Source: Candidatus Nitricoxidireducens bremensis (lineage in GTDB: Bacteria > Pseudomonadota > Gammaproteobacteria > Burkholderiales > Rhodocyclaceae). Taken from it: a stretch of 64,000 nucleotides of DNA. The position numbers were made by a program, and so were the translations under genes. The stretch covers positions 310,001-374,000 of the forward strand of contig JAOTRT010000003.1 of assembly GCA_030247725.1 (NCBI GenBank). The letters run 5' to 3'. Position 1 is the first letter of the stretch. Every line of letters begins with the position of its first letter. Positions 1 through 8,249 of the stretch are shown piece after piece. The notes below the pieces were generated by a model. It saw only the letters and a program-made list of their open reading frames with translations, was not told the origin of the DNA and did no database searches.

Positions 1-630
1 GAAGACCTCGTCGCCGGCCTCGATGACGGTGCCGCCGTCGGGCTCCACGGGCTGGCTGCCGCGGAAGATGGCGGCGATGCGCGCATCGGCCTCGGGCGGC
101 AGGTGGGCGCGCATCTCGCGGATCGGCTTGCCGACCAGCAGGCCGCCCTCGAAGGCGCGCACGCAGACCAGCGTAACCCGGCCGTCGGCGAACTTGAGCA
201 CCTGCAGGGCCTCCGGATAGCGCACCAGGCTGGCGATGTAGTCGGTGATGTCCTTCTCGGGACAGATGGCGTGGGTGACGGCGAAATTCTCGTCGGAAAG
301 CAGGCGCGGGTCTTCGAGGAAGTCCGCCGAGCGCAGGCGCGCCAGGCGCGTCGGCAGCGCGAACATGCTGCGGGCGATGCGGCAGGCCACCAGGTTGGTC
401 TGGTCCGACTGGGTCACCGCCACCAGCATGTCGGCATCCTCGATGCCGGCCTGGCGCAACACCGACGGGTAGGCGGCATTGCCGGCGACGGTGCGGATGT
501 CGAGGCGGTCGGTGAGGCGCGCGAGGGCTTCCCGGTTCTGGTCCACGACGGTGATGTCGTTGTCCTCAGAAACCAGCGCCTCGGCGACGGAGGCACCCAC
601 CTGGCCGGCACCGAGAATGACGATCTTCAT
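1..630 (-). CDS. trkA: Trk potassium uptake protein TrkA, N-terminal part (runs off window)
   Basis: Peripheral NAD-binding subunit that gates TrkH/TrkG potassium channels at the inner membrane. The first 210 codons are visible. They start MKIVILGAGQVGAS, with the Rossmann GxGxxG loop, and continue through an RCK_N fold into a first RCK_C domain (around residues 160-210, LLVGKPIREM...). Full TrkA is about 455 residues, so the second RCK pair lies to the left of the window. The ATG at 628-630 is preceded by AGAGGGAT, a good ribosome binding site. The gene is downstream of and co-oriented with ntrY/ntrX-like, an arrangement common in betaproteobacteria. The open frame reaches base 1 without a stop. 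Confidence 0.93.
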   Translation of the reverse strand, partial: MKIVILGAGQVGASVAEALVSEDNDITVVDQNREALARLTDRLDIRTVAGNAAYPSVLRQAGIEDADMLVAVTQSDQTNLVACRIARSMFALPTRLARLRSADFLEDPRLLSDENFAVTHAICPEKDITDYIASLVRYPEALQVLKFADGRVTLVCVRAFEGGLLVGKPIREMRAHLPPEADARIAAIFRGSQPVEPDGGTVIEAGDEVF

Positions 631-818
631 GGCGATCCCTCTCTCAGCGGAGTCCGGGCGCCGGGCCGTCCAGACCGAAGGGAATCCCCTTTTCGGGACA
701 AGCCCGGACGGCAATTTCGCGGAGCGAATATCCGCAAAAATGCACCTTCGACGCTCCCCGTAACGGACGAGCGTAGCGAGCATGCAGGCTCCCCTCCGCG
801 AGGGCGAAGGCGGGATCT

Positions 819-871
819 CGCGAAGCACGGCTTCGCGCCGCCGCAGCCGGCCGGCTATGCAAAGCCGGCCG
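819..871. repeat. Two tandem hairpins in the ntrX-like/trkA spacer
   Basis: The 264-bp spacer 631-894 has no convincing gene. It contains two perfect inverted repeats: CGCGAAGC/GCTTCGCG (819-826 and 830-837, 3-nt loop) and CGGCCGGCT/AGCCGGCCG (848-856 and 863-871, 6-nt loop). Neither is followed by a T run on the minus strand, so they are poor rho-independent terminators. They may be a REP-like element or mRNA-stabilising stems between two co-directional genes. A GAGCGTAGCGAGC motif lies nearby at about 769-781. Confidence 0.5.
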
Positions 872-894
872 TGGGCGGGGATGGGGGAGGCGGG

Positions 895-2154
895 TCATGC
901 TTCTTCTTCTTTTCCCTTGCGCAGCCCCAGGTCCTTGAGCTTGCGGTAGAGATGGGTGCGCTCCAGGCCGGTCTTCTCGGCCAGGCGCGTCATGGCGCCG
1001 CCTTCGCGGGTCAGGTGGTATTCGAAGTACATGCGCTCGAAGTACTCGCGCGCCTCCCGCAGCGGCAGGTCCATCACCTCGGGCGGCAGGCCGGGCGGCA
1101 GGCCGGGGTCGATCTCGGCGCCGGGCGAGAGGTGGCGGCAGACTTCGTCGGCGTCGATCTCCTCGTCGAGGGCGGCCAGCGCCAGGGACTTCACGGCGCT
1201 CTTGAGTTCCGCGTAGCCGCCGGACCAGGCATGCTGGCGCAGGGCGTTCTGGGCGGCGGTGGACAGGCGCCGCAGCGGCACCTCGCCGGCCTCGGCCATG
1301 TGCAGCAGCAGGTGGGAGGCGATGTCGGGAATGTCGTCCTTGAACTGGACGAGGGCCGGCAGGCCGAGCCAGACATCGAACAGGCGGCGCAGGGCGGCCT
1401 CTTCCCAGCCGTTGGCCGCCAGTTCCGCCGCCTCGTGGGCGGTGCCGGCCACCAGGCGCAGGCCGAACTTCTCCAGGCGCTCCAGGCCGAACACCAGGTT
1501 CTTCTGCTGCAGGCGCGTCAGGCGGCCGAGCTCCTCGCAGTAGAGCACGCCGCCGGAGGCCGACTGCAGGGTCTCCAGGGTCAGGGGGGTCGAGTCGTGG
1601 GCGATGTCGATCCACATCTTGCCCGGCGGATGCAGGGTGCGCGCCGCCAGTTCGACGATGCCGCCGGGGGCCGCCCGCAGCAGCATGGTGGGGCTCTTGG
1701 CCGCCACCTGTTCGAGGCGCTTCTTCAGGTCGCGCAGGGGCGTCGAGCGGGGGAAGGCCGCCAGCGAAAGCCCGCCGGAGCCCGGCTTGCGGCCCAGCTC
1801 CAGGCCCCGCTTCACGGCCGCCAGCAGCTTCTGCATACCGATCGGCTTTTCGAGGAAATCGAGGGCGCCGATCTTGGTGGCTTCCACCGCCGTGTCGATG
1901 GTGCCGTGGCCGGACATCATGATGACCGGCATGTTGAGCTGGCCGTTGGCCGCCCATTCCTTGAGCAGCGTGATGCCGTCGGTATCCGGCATCCAGATGT
2001 CCAGCAGCACCAGGTCGGGCCGCGCGGTGTCGCGCGCGCCGCGCGCCGCCGCGGCGTGTTCCGCGACTTTCACGTCGTGGCCCTCGTCGCGCAGGATGTC
2101 GGAGAGCAGTTCGCGGATGCCGAATTCGTCGTCGACTACGAGTATTTGCGCCAT
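895..2154 (-). CDS. NtrX-like response regulator with degenerate central ATPase domain
   Basis: A 419-residue response regulator. An N-terminal receiver (residues 1-120) has the acidic pair D8/D9, phospho-acceptor D52 (LVLLDIWMPD) and the conserved Lys in LEKPIG. The C-terminus is a Fis-type helix-turn-helix (about 385-415, RLAEKTGLERTHLYRKL). The middle (about 140-330) aligns in position with a sigma-54 AAA+ domain but lacks the Walker A GExGxGKE motif and the GAFTGA loop, so it probably cannot hydrolyse ATP or open sigma-54 complexes. The gene is 9 bp downstream of ntrY, its likely cognate kinase. NtrY/NtrX systems are linked to nitrogen and redox control and to envelope functions; the target here is unknown. 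It may act as a plain DNA-binding regulator. Confidence 0.85.
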   Translation of the reverse strand: MAQILVVDDEFGIRELLSDILRDEGHDVKVAEHAAAARGARDTARPDLVLLDIWMPDTDGITLLKEWAANGQLNMPVIMMSGHGTIDTAVEATKIGALDFLEKPIGMQKLLAAVKRGLELGRKPGSGGLSLAAFPRSTPLRDLKKRLEQVAAKSPTMLLRAAPGGIVELAARTLHPPGKMWIDIAHDSTPLTLETLQSASGGVLYCEELGRLTRLQQKNLVFGLERLEKFGLRLVAGTAHEAAELAANGWEEAALRRLFDVWLGLPALVQFKDDIPDIASHLLLHMAEAGEVPLRRLSTAAQNALRQHAWSGGYAELKSAVKSLALAALDEEIDADEVCRHLSPGAEIDPGLPPGLPPEVMDLPLREAREYFERMYFEYHLTREGGAMTRLAEKTGLERTHLYRKLKDLGLRKGKEEEA

Positions 2155-2163
2155 GGATCAATC

Positions 2164-4266
2164 CTACACTGCCAGCGGCAGTCTGATGGTGATTTCCGCC
2201 CCGCCGTCCTTACGGTTGGCGAGCCTGATTTCGCCGCGGTGCTCGTCCACGATCTTCTTGACGATGGCGAGCCCGAGGCCGGTACCCTTGGCCTTGGTGG
2301 TGACGTAGGGCTCGAAGGCGCGCGACAGGATCTGGGACGGAAAGCCGGTGCCGTTGTCGCAGACGCACAGCACGGCGCGTTTCTCCTCGCGCCGCGTGGA
2401 CACGCGGATGGCGGGTGTTTCCGTGCCGGCCTCGGCCATCGCCTCGTCGGCGTTCTTGAGCAGGTTGTGGAGCACCTGGCGCAGTTGGTTGGCGTCGGCG
2501 AGCACGCCGGACAGATCGTCCGCGTACTCGGCGCCGATGCGTGCGCCGGCCGATTCGTAGAGTCCGAGCACTTCCCGCACCAGTTCGTTGAGATCGATGG
2601 GGTTCAGCACTGGCGGCGGCGTCTTGGCGTAGTCGCGGAAGTCGTTGACCATGTTCTTCATGGCCTCGACCTGGTTCACGATGGTGCGGGCGGCGCGGTC
2701 GAGCATCTCGCGCCCGGGGCCGTCGAGCTTGTCGGCAAGCTTGAGCTGGAGCCGCTCGGCGGAAAGCTGGATGGGCGTCAGCGGGTTCTTGATCTCGTGG
2801 GCGAGACGGCGCGCCACCTCGCCCCAGGCCGCCGTGCGCTGAGCGGAGATGAGGTGGCTGATGTCGTCGAAGACCACCACGTAGCCGCCCCCCTCGGGCA
2901 GCTGCGAACCCCGCAGCAGCAGGACCTGGGGGGCGCCGTTCTGATGGTCGATCTCCAGCTGCTGCTGCCACTCGGCGCCGCGCTCGCGGAAGGCGGCGAT
3001 CACCGCGTCCGCCAGTTCCCGGTGCCGGGGCCAGTCCTCCAGGGCCACGGTCTCCGCGGCCGCGAGGTCGTCGTCGAGGATGGCGATGGCGCCCCGGTTG
3101 GCGGCGCGCAGGCGGAAACCGGCATCGAAGGCCAGCACGCCGGCGGAGAGGTTGGCGAGCACGCTCTCCAGGTAGGCGCTGGTGGCTTCCAGCTTGCTGC
3201 GGTGGATTTCGGTCTCGCGGCGGGCGTCGGCGAGCTGGCGCGTCATGCGGCTGAAGGACTGGGTGAGGATGCCCATTTCGTCGTTGCTCTCCAGCGCCAC
3301 CCGCGGCGTGAAGTCGCCGGCCGCCACCGCCTGGGTACCCTCGGCGAGGATCAGCAACGGCCGCGCCAGGCGCTCGGCGAGGAAGAAGGCCAGGGCCACG
3401 GCGGCGAACAGGGCCAGCAGCAGCGTGAAAGTGAGGGTCAGGGTGTAGATGCGCTTCAAGCCTTCCTTGCCGAGCTGCAGTTCCTGGTAGTCGCGGTAGG
3501 TGGCGGCCACCGACTCGGCGCTGCGGACGATGGCCGCCGGCACCGGCTGGGTCAGCTGCAGCACGCGCGGTTCCTCGCCGAGGGTGAGGGAATCCATGGG
3601 CGCCAGGGCGCGCAGCAGGATGCCGCTGGCGGCGTCGCCCTCGATGAGCGTGAAGCCGCGGCCCTGGCGGGCCTGGCGGAACTGGGCCTGGCTGGGCGGC
3701 GACGGCAGCAGGCTGCCGACGTCGCCGGAGCTGCTGGCCAGCACCTGGCCGGCGGCGCCGACGACTGCGGCCGTCTGCACGCCGGCCTGCTCGCGCAGGC
3801 GGTTGAGCTGGGTGGGCCGCACGCCGGCACCGTCGCCGAGATCGAGGGCCATGCTGCGCGCCTTTTCCAGCAGTTCGCCCTGCAGGGTGTCGAGCACGGT
3901 GCGCCCCAGGTTGAGGCCGCCTTCGAGGGCGCTGTCCACGCGCACGTCGAACCAGGAGTCGATGCTGCGCACGGCGAACTGCATCGAGACCGCGTAGACG
4001 AGGGCGCCGGGCAGCACGGCCATGACGGCCAGCATGGCGAGCAGGCGCGACTTCAGCTTGGAGCCGAAGACGGCGTTGCGGTAGTCGCGCCGAAGGGCGC
4101 GCAGCTGCACGGCAACCAGGCCCAGCAGGGCGACGGCGGCGACGGCATTGACGCCGATCAGCAGCGGATAGTGGCGCGCGAACAGGGCCGTGTTGGCGCT
4201 GGCCGTGGCCAGCAGGAACAGCAGCACCGCGGCCAGCGCGGCAAGGGCGGCGAGCGCGATCCTCAT
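2164..4266 (-). CDS. ntrY: NtrY-like membrane sensor histidine kinase
   Basis: A 700-residue sensor kinase with the NtrY layout. There are two or three N-terminal membrane helices (within residues 1-100), a periplasmic region to about 265, a further helix at about 270-295 and a HAMP linker ([20 protein letters not shown]). A PAS-like domain follows at about 355-475, then the HisKA H-box [14 protein letters not shown] with phospho-acceptor His near residue 490. The HATPase part has the N box ([10 protein letters not shown]), G1 (DNGTGF) and G2 ([12 protein letters not shown]). The start overlaps the stop of the DUF4390 gene by 4 bp (ATGA), so the two are translationally coupled. It lies directly upstream of its probable partner regulator. 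Confidence 0.92.
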   Translation of the reverse strand: MRIALAALAALAAVLLFLLATASANTALFARHYPLLIGVNAVAAVALLGLVAVQLRALRRDYRNAVFGSKLKSRLLAMLAVMAVLPGALVYAVSMQFAVRSIDSWFDVRVDSALEGGLNLGRTVLDTLQGELLEKARSMALDLGDGAGVRPTQLNRLREQAGVQTAAVVGAAGQVLASSSGDVGSLLPSPPSQAQFRQARQGRGFTLIEGDAASGILLRALAPMDSLTLGEEPRVLQLTQPVPAAIVRSAESVAATYRDYQELQLGKEGLKRIYTLTLTFTLLLALFAAVALAFFLAERLARPLLILAEGTQAVAAGDFTPRVALESNDEMGILTQSFSRMTRQLADARRETEIHRSKLEATSAYLESVLANLSAGVLAFDAGFRLRAANRGAIAILDDDLAAAETVALEDWPRHRELADAVIAAFRERGAEWQQQLEIDHQNGAPQVLLLRGSQLPEGGGYVVVFDDISHLISAQRTAAWGEVARRLAHEIKNPLTPIQLSAERLQLKLADKLDGPGREMLDRAARTIVNQVEAMKNMVNDFRDYAKTPPPVLNPIDLNELVREVLGLYESAGARIGAEYADDLSGVLADANQLRQVLHNLLKNADEAMAEAGTETPAIRVSTRREEKRAVLCVCDNGTGFPSQILSRAFEPYVTTKAKGTGLGLAIVKKIVDEHRGEIRLANRKDGGAEITIRLPLAV

Positions 4267-4832
4267 TTGCCCTCGGGCACGGTGAACTGCCAGCGCAGGA
4301 TCTTGGCGTCCACCTGCCAGTCCCGGTTGGCGATGGCGTCCACCTGGAAGGGCTTGGGCAGCTGGCTGCGGTCCAGGGAGAGCCGCAGGGCGGCGTTGTA
4401 AACATCGCCGGGCTTCACCACGCCCTTGTCGATGACGGGCAGGGCGGCGACGCGGCCGATGACGCGCAGGGCCTCCGGCAGGCTGGCGAAGTTCTGGTGC
4501 AGACCGCCGGCGGACAGGCGGTACTGGCGCGTCAGCGCGTTGTAGGCGAGGCGGTATTCGAGACGGTAGTCGGCCACGTGCTCGTTGGCCCAGTACCAGC
4601 GCGGCCGGGTCATGTCGAATTCGAGGATGAAGTTGAGGGCCACGCCGCGGGAAACCGCCTCTTCGAGCCGCGGCCCCAGGTCCACGGCGAACTCGGCGGA
4701 GAGGGCGTAGCCGTCTTCGGTGGCGACGAGGGCCGCCCGCTGGGGCTCGATGCTGCCCGCCCAGGCGAACCCGGCCGCCAGCAGCAGCCAGGCGATGCTC
4801 CAGGCGCTAAGCAGCCTTTTCCAGCAGGGCAT
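4263..4832 (-). CDS. DUF4390 family exported protein
   Basis: A protein of about 189 residues of unknown function, regularly found between rsmB and ntrY in betaproteobacteria. It begins [20 protein letters not shown], a signal peptide with likely cleavage after AWAG. The mature domain has mixed beta character ([17 protein letters not shown], then [19 protein letters not shown]). I chose the ATG at 4830-4832, which overlaps the rsmB 3' end by 26 bp. A second in-frame ATG at 4845-4847 would add five residues (MTVSF). The stop overlaps the ntrY start. Conserved linkage suggests a role with the NtrYX envelope/redox signalling pair, but no biochemical function can be read from the sequence. Confidence 0.85.
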   Translation of the reverse strand: MPCWKRLLSAWSIAWLLLAAGFAWAGSIEPQRAALVATEDGYALSAEFAVDLGPRLEEAVSRGVALNFILEFDMTRPRWYWANEHVADYRLEYRLAYNALTRQYRLSAGGLHQNFASLPEALRVIGRVAALPVIDKGVVKPGDVYNAALRLSLDRSQLPKPFQVDAIANRDWQVDAKILRWQFTVPEGK

Positions 4833-6081
4833 AAAAGAAACCGTCATGTTCCGCAGTCGGCAGCAGCTGCCATTGATCCCCTTCGCCGTCCCCCGTCGGC
4901 AGCCGGCGCGCATCGGCATGCCCGGCCACGAAGGACGCCACCTGCAATCCGTTCTCCTCGGGGAAAACCGAGCAGGTGCAGTAAAGCATTCTGCCACCGG
5001 GGGCCAGCAGCCGCCAAAGACCGACGAGGATTTCGGCCTGGGTGCGTGCGAATTTGGCAACGTCGCCGGGACGGCGCAGCCACTTGGCGTCGGGATGGCG
5101 GCGCACGACGCCGGAGGCGGAGCAGGGCACGTCGGCGAGGATGCGGTCGAACAGGCGTCCGTCCCACCAGTCGTCCACGTTCCGGCAGTCGGCCGTCTTC
5201 ACGGCGCCCGTCAGGCCGAGGCGCGTGAGGTTGTCGGCGACGCGGGCGGCCCGCGCCCCATCGGCGTCCAGGGCCAGCAGGTCCAGGTCGGCCCGTTCGA
5301 GCAGGTGACCGGTCTTGCCGCCGGGGGCGGCGCAGGCGTCGAGCACGCGCATGCCGGCGCGGGCATCGAGCAGCGGGGCGGCCTGCTGGGCGCCCCAGTC
5401 CTGGACCGAGAGGCGGCCGGCGGCGAAACCGGGCAGGGCTTCCACGGCGACGGGCTTGTCCAGCAGCAGGGCCGTGTCGTCCAGTTGCCGGGCGCCGATG
5501 CCGGCGGCCGTCAGTTCGGCGAGCCGTTCCGCCGCGCTGCCGTGACGCAGGTTGGCGCGCAGGCCCATGGGGGGATGGCCGTTGTCCGCCGCCGCAATTT
5601 CGCGCCAGGCGTCCGGATAGGCCGTGCGCAGCCGGTCGAGCCACCAGCGCGGATGCTGATGGGCGGCCACCTCGTCGGCAGCGACGGCATCCGTCAGCTC
5701 GGCCTGGCGGCGCAGGAAGTTGCGCAGCACGCCGTTCACCAGGCCCTTGAACTTGCCGTGGGCGATGCCGGCGGCGGCCTGGACGCATTGATCCACGGTG
5801 GTGTGGGCGTCCTCGGGGCGGACCTCCAGGCGGTAGAGGGCGGCGAGCAGCAGGCCCCGCACGACGGGGTCCGTGGGCGGACGCTCCATGAGGCGGGCGA
5901 GGAAGAAGTCGCCGCGACCGTAACGGCGCAGGGCCCCCGCGGCCAGGTCGCGCGCCGCGGCACGCAGGGGGCCGTCGAGAGCGGCGGCGCCCAGGGCCTG
6001 GTCCAGGTTGCGACCGCGGATCACCGCGGCGACAAGATGGGCGGCGGCGGACAGGGCGGCGGCGAGGGGAGCGGAACGCAT
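4807..6081 (-). CDS. rsmB: 16S rRNA (cytosine-967-C5) methyltransferase RsmB
   Basis: A 424-residue SAM-dependent RNA m5C methyltransferase of the RsmB/Nop2 family. The N-terminal NusB-like RNA-binding domain covers about 1-145 (ALYRLEVRPEDAHTTVDQCV). The Rossmann domain follows with motif I DACAAPGGKTGHLLE. Both catalytic cysteines are present: PCSASG (motif IV) and TCSVFPEEN (motif VI). The length matches the family. The ATG is at 6079-6081. The order rsmB-DUF4390-ntrY-ntrX-trkA on one strand indicates one transcriptional unit. Confidence 0.96.
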   Translation of the reverse strand: MRSAPLAAALSAAAHLVAAVIRGRNLDQALGAAALDGPLRAAARDLAAGALRRYGRGDFFLARLMERPPTDPVVRGLLLAALYRLEVRPEDAHTTVDQCVQAAAGIAHGKFKGLVNGVLRNFLRRQAELTDAVAADEVAAHQHPRWWLDRLRTAYPDAWREIAAADNGHPPMGLRANLRHGSAAERLAELTAAGIGARQLDDTALLLDKPVAVEALPGFAAGRLSVQDWGAQQAAPLLDARAGMRVLDACAAPGGKTGHLLERADLDLLALDADGARAARVADNLTRLGLTGAVKTADCRNVDDWWDGRLFDRILADVPCSASGVVRRHPDAKWLRRPGDVAKFARTQAEILVGLWRLLAPGGRMLYCTCSVFPEENGLQVASFVAGHADARRLPTGDGEGDQWQLLPTAEHDGFFYALLEKAA

Positions 6082-6102
6082 CGGCGGAGCATAACAGCAG
6101 AG

Positions 6103-6120
6103 CCGGGCGCGACCGCCCGG
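6103..6120 (-). terminator. GC-rich hairpin between radical SAM gene and rsmB
   Basis: Perfect 7-bp inverted repeat CCGGGCG/CGCCCGG with a 4-nt loop, within the 51-bp gap between the radical SAM stop and the rsmB start. The downstream side on the minus strand has only scattered T residues (CTCTGCTGTTAT), so termination would be partial. It may separate rSAM transcription from rsmB. Confidence 0.4.
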
Positions 6121-6132
6121 GTTTGCCGGCCT

Positions 6133-7284
6133 TTAGGGCATGATCTCCACGTACTCATAGACCTCGGCATCGGTGATGCGCCGGCGTACCGGCACCGCCA
6201 GACGGGAGAACCAGCCGGCGGGATCGTGGCGGTCGATTTCCCGGCCCATGAACTTCAGCAGCTCGCAGATGGGCTCGACCACGTTGTTCCGGTAGCGCTC
6301 GTCCCGCTTCACGTAACCCAGGTAGAGATTCTTCATGCAGTTGCGGCGGCACCAGGAGAAGGCCTCGCAGCCCTCGCAGGGCATGTCCGGCGTCGGCTGC
6401 AGGGGGCTCTTCTTGAGCCAGTTGCCCTGGATCTCGCCCATCTGCATGTGGTGGGCGTACATCATGTCGGGGCAGGGATAGATCTGGCCGTTGGGCATGA
6501 CGTTGATGAGATGGGTCGATACGCGGCACTGGGTGAGGCCGGCGTAGAGTTCCCGGCCCCGGGTCGGCAGCACCTTGTTGCGTACGATGCCCATCAGCGG
6601 AATCACCGGGTAGAGGGCATCGTCGCGCGAGAAGAACTTGTCGATCAGCTTCACCAGCACGGCCTTGCGCTTTTCCACCGAGTCGCCGGCGTACATCTCG
6701 TCGGCGACGAACTGCCAGTAGAGGTAGTCGAAGGCCTCGGCCAGTTCGTCGAGTTCCTCGAAGCTGGTGTCCGGGTTGCCCCAGGTGACGCGGGCGGTGA
6801 CGGTGCCGCCGACGCGGCTGCGCACGTGGTTGATGTTGCGGATCACCTGCCGCCAGATGCCGCGACCCCGGTAGCCGTCGGTGATGGCCTCGCCGCCGTC
6901 GATGGAGACGAGGATGTTGGAAAGCTTCGCCAGCATCCAGTCGGGCACATCGTCCAGTAGGGTGCCGTTGGTCTGCAGCTGAAAGCGGAAGCCGGGGAAG
7001 CGCGTCATGACGTCTTCCATCATGCGCATGTTGAGGGTCGGCTCACCGCCGTAGAAGGTGACGTACACCTCCTTGCCGGTCAGGTGCTTGTCCACGAAGG
7101 CCGCCAGCTGGTCCATGTCGTAGCGGAGCTCGGTCTGGGAGCCGAGCACCTCGCCGACGCCGAGGGAGCAGTAAGTGCACTTGAGGTTGCACTTGAGGGT
7201 GGTGAGCAGTTGCAGCTCGACCCGGCCGCCGACGATGGGATCGGGGTCGGACACGGGCGTGGCGGAAGCAGGGATTGTCAGCAT
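6133..7284 (-). CDS. Radical SAM/SPASM domain protein, putative peptide or protein modifying enzyme
   Basis: About 383 residues. The radical SAM core carries CNLKCTYC, the CxxxCxxC motif that ligates the SAM-bound 4Fe-4S cluster, followed by a YGGEPTLN motif. The C-terminal SPASM domain matches CX12GX4C (CRVSTHLINV...), then CX2CX5CX3C (CEGCEAFSWCRRNC) and a final Cys (EPICELL), predicting two auxiliary clusters. SPASM enzymes include anaerobic sulfatase-maturing enzymes, PqqE and RiPP maturases. No sulfatase, pqq gene or convincing precursor peptide lies beside it, so the substrate is unknown. I chose the ATG at 7282-7284 over a TTG at 7318-7320. The gene is divergent from the FixJ-type regulator across a 245-bp spacer. 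Confidence 0.88.
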   Translation of the reverse strand: MLTIPASATPVSDPDPIVGGRVELQLLTTLKCNLKCTYCSLGVGEVLGSQTELRYDMDQLAAFVDKHLTGKEVYVTFYGGEPTLNMRMMEDVMTRFPGFRFQLQTNGTLLDDVPDWMLAKLSNILVSIDGGEAITDGYRGRGIWRQVIRNINHVRSRVGGTVTARVTWGNPDTSFEELDELAEAFDYLYWQFVADEMYAGDSVEKRKAVLVKLIDKFFSRDDALYPVIPLMGIVRNKVLPTRGRELYAGLTQCRVSTHLINVMPNGQIYPCPDMMYAHHMQMGEIQGNWLKKSPLQPTPDMPCEGCEAFSWCRRNCMKNLYLGYVKRDERYRNNVVEPICELLKFMGREIDRHDPAGWFSRLAVPVRRRITDAEVYEYVEIMP

Positions 7285-7418
7285 GGGCGCGGACTCTACT
7301 ACGCGGCCCGTACCTGTCAAGCGACCGGATCAAGGGGCTTTAGCGTCACTAAGGGAATGAAACGCGCCTGCGCCGGGGCAACCCGGCCGGGCGATACCCA
7401 TTAAACGAAGATGGTGTT

Positions 7419-7428
7419 GTTCGAGAAC
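7419..7428. promoter_or_regulatory. Short palindrome in the rSAM / FixJ-type regulator divergent spacer
   Basis: GTTCGAGAAC is a perfect 10-bp palindrome, with looser flanking symmetry (GTTGTTC before, GAACACAAC after). It lies about 100 bp upstream of the regulator start and 135 bp upstream of the radical SAM start. It could be an operator serving either gene. Nothing else identifiable was seen in 7285-7529. Confidence 0.3.
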
Positions 7429-7529
7429 ACAACGTGCTATACCCACACCATGGGTTGCGTCTCGCCGGAGGAGCGGCGCCAGATGGCGCCGGAGTACCCG
7501 ACCCAACAGAGAAAGGCAGGGAGGCTGCC

Positions 7530-8141
7530 ATGAAAAAAACACAGCCCCTTGTCGTCGTCATCGACGACGACGATACCGTGCGCGACGCCGTCTGCCATCT
7601 TATTGCCAGCGTCGGCATGAAGGTGTTGGACTACCCGGGTTGCCGGCCCTTCCTGGCCGACAAGCACGCCCACGATTGCGACTGCCTGGTGCTGGACATC
7701 CGCCTGCCGGACGGCAACGGCCTGACGCTGCACCAGCAGCTGGCGGCCCGGGGCCAAGCACCGCCGGTCATCTTCATCAGCGCCCATGGCGACATTCCCA
7801 TGGTGGTGCAGGCGATGCGGCAGGGTGCCCTGAGTTTTCTCGAAAAGCCCTTTGGTAGCCAGGCCCTGCTGGACCACATCCACGAGGCGGTGGCCCATGC
7901 CGCCAACCGCCGGCGCGAACGGGCCAGCCGGGCGACGGTGGAGGCCCGCGTCGCCTCCCTGACGCCGCGGGAGCGGGAAGTCATGGCCCTGGTCGCCCGC
8001 GGCACCCCGAACAAGGAGATCAGCCGCCTCCTCGGCATCAGCGTACGTACCGTCGAGCATCACCGCGCCAGCATGATGAACAAAATGCGGGCGGTATCCC
8101 TGCCCCGGCTGGTAAATGTTCTCGCCAAGCTGGATAGGTAG
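7530..8141 (+). CDS. FixJ/NarL-type two-component response regulator
   Basis: A 203-residue response regulator. The receiver (about 1-125) has the acidic run D12-D15, phospho-acceptor D56 (LVLDIRLPDG), the Ser switch in FISAHGD and Lys in LEKPF. The C-terminal LuxR-type HTH (about 140-200) shows LTPREREVMALVARGTPNKE and ISVRTVEHHRASMMNKM. The FISAHGDIPMVVQAM signature places it in the FixJ/TtrR/StyR group. The ATG at 7530 has a strong AGGGAGG site. An open frame extends 32 codons further upstream but lacks a better start. No kinase is adjacent. Its neighbours are a divergent radical SAM enzyme and a downstream c-di-GMP enzyme, which it may control. Confidence 0.9.
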   Translation: MKKTQPLVVVIDDDDTVRDAVCHLIASVGMKVLDYPGCRPFLADKHAHDCDCLVLDIRLPDGNGLTLHQQLAARGQAPPVIFISAHGDIPMVVQAMRQGALSFLEKPFGSQALLDHIHEAVAHAANRRRERASRATVEARVASLTPREREVMALVARGTPNKEISRLLGISVRTVEHHRASMMNKMRAVSLPRLVNVLAKLDR

Positions 8142-8172
8142 CGCTACCTAGTTGTCCTGCGGTCACTACGCA

Positions 8173-8202
8173 TTGCGCATATCCTGGCCGCCCCCTTATA
8201 AA
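8173..8202 (+). promoter_or_regulatory. Sigma-70-like promoter for the GGDEF-EAL gene
   Basis: TTGCGC (8173-8178), an 18-bp spacer and TATAAA (8197-8202) lie 47 bp upstream of the ATG at 8250. This suggests the c-di-GMP gene is transcribed separately from the regulator ending at 8141. Confidence 0.5.
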
Positions 8203-8249
8203 GGCGCCCCGCGGGCAAGTCCGGTTCCCCGCGCGCATCCGTCCCCACC

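Noticed and set aside
103..4401. A 1432-codon open frame on the plus strand across trkA, ntrX-like and ntrY
   Set aside because: It is antisense to clearly conserved genes and shows no domain; its Gly/Ala/His/Gln-rich product is the usual mirror of a GC-rich coding strand.
7330..7542. A 70-codon minus-strand frame upstream of the radical SAM gene, considered as a precursor peptide
   Set aside because: It starts with GTG inside the regulator gene, lacks a leader/core organisation, and only two or three scattered cysteines are present.
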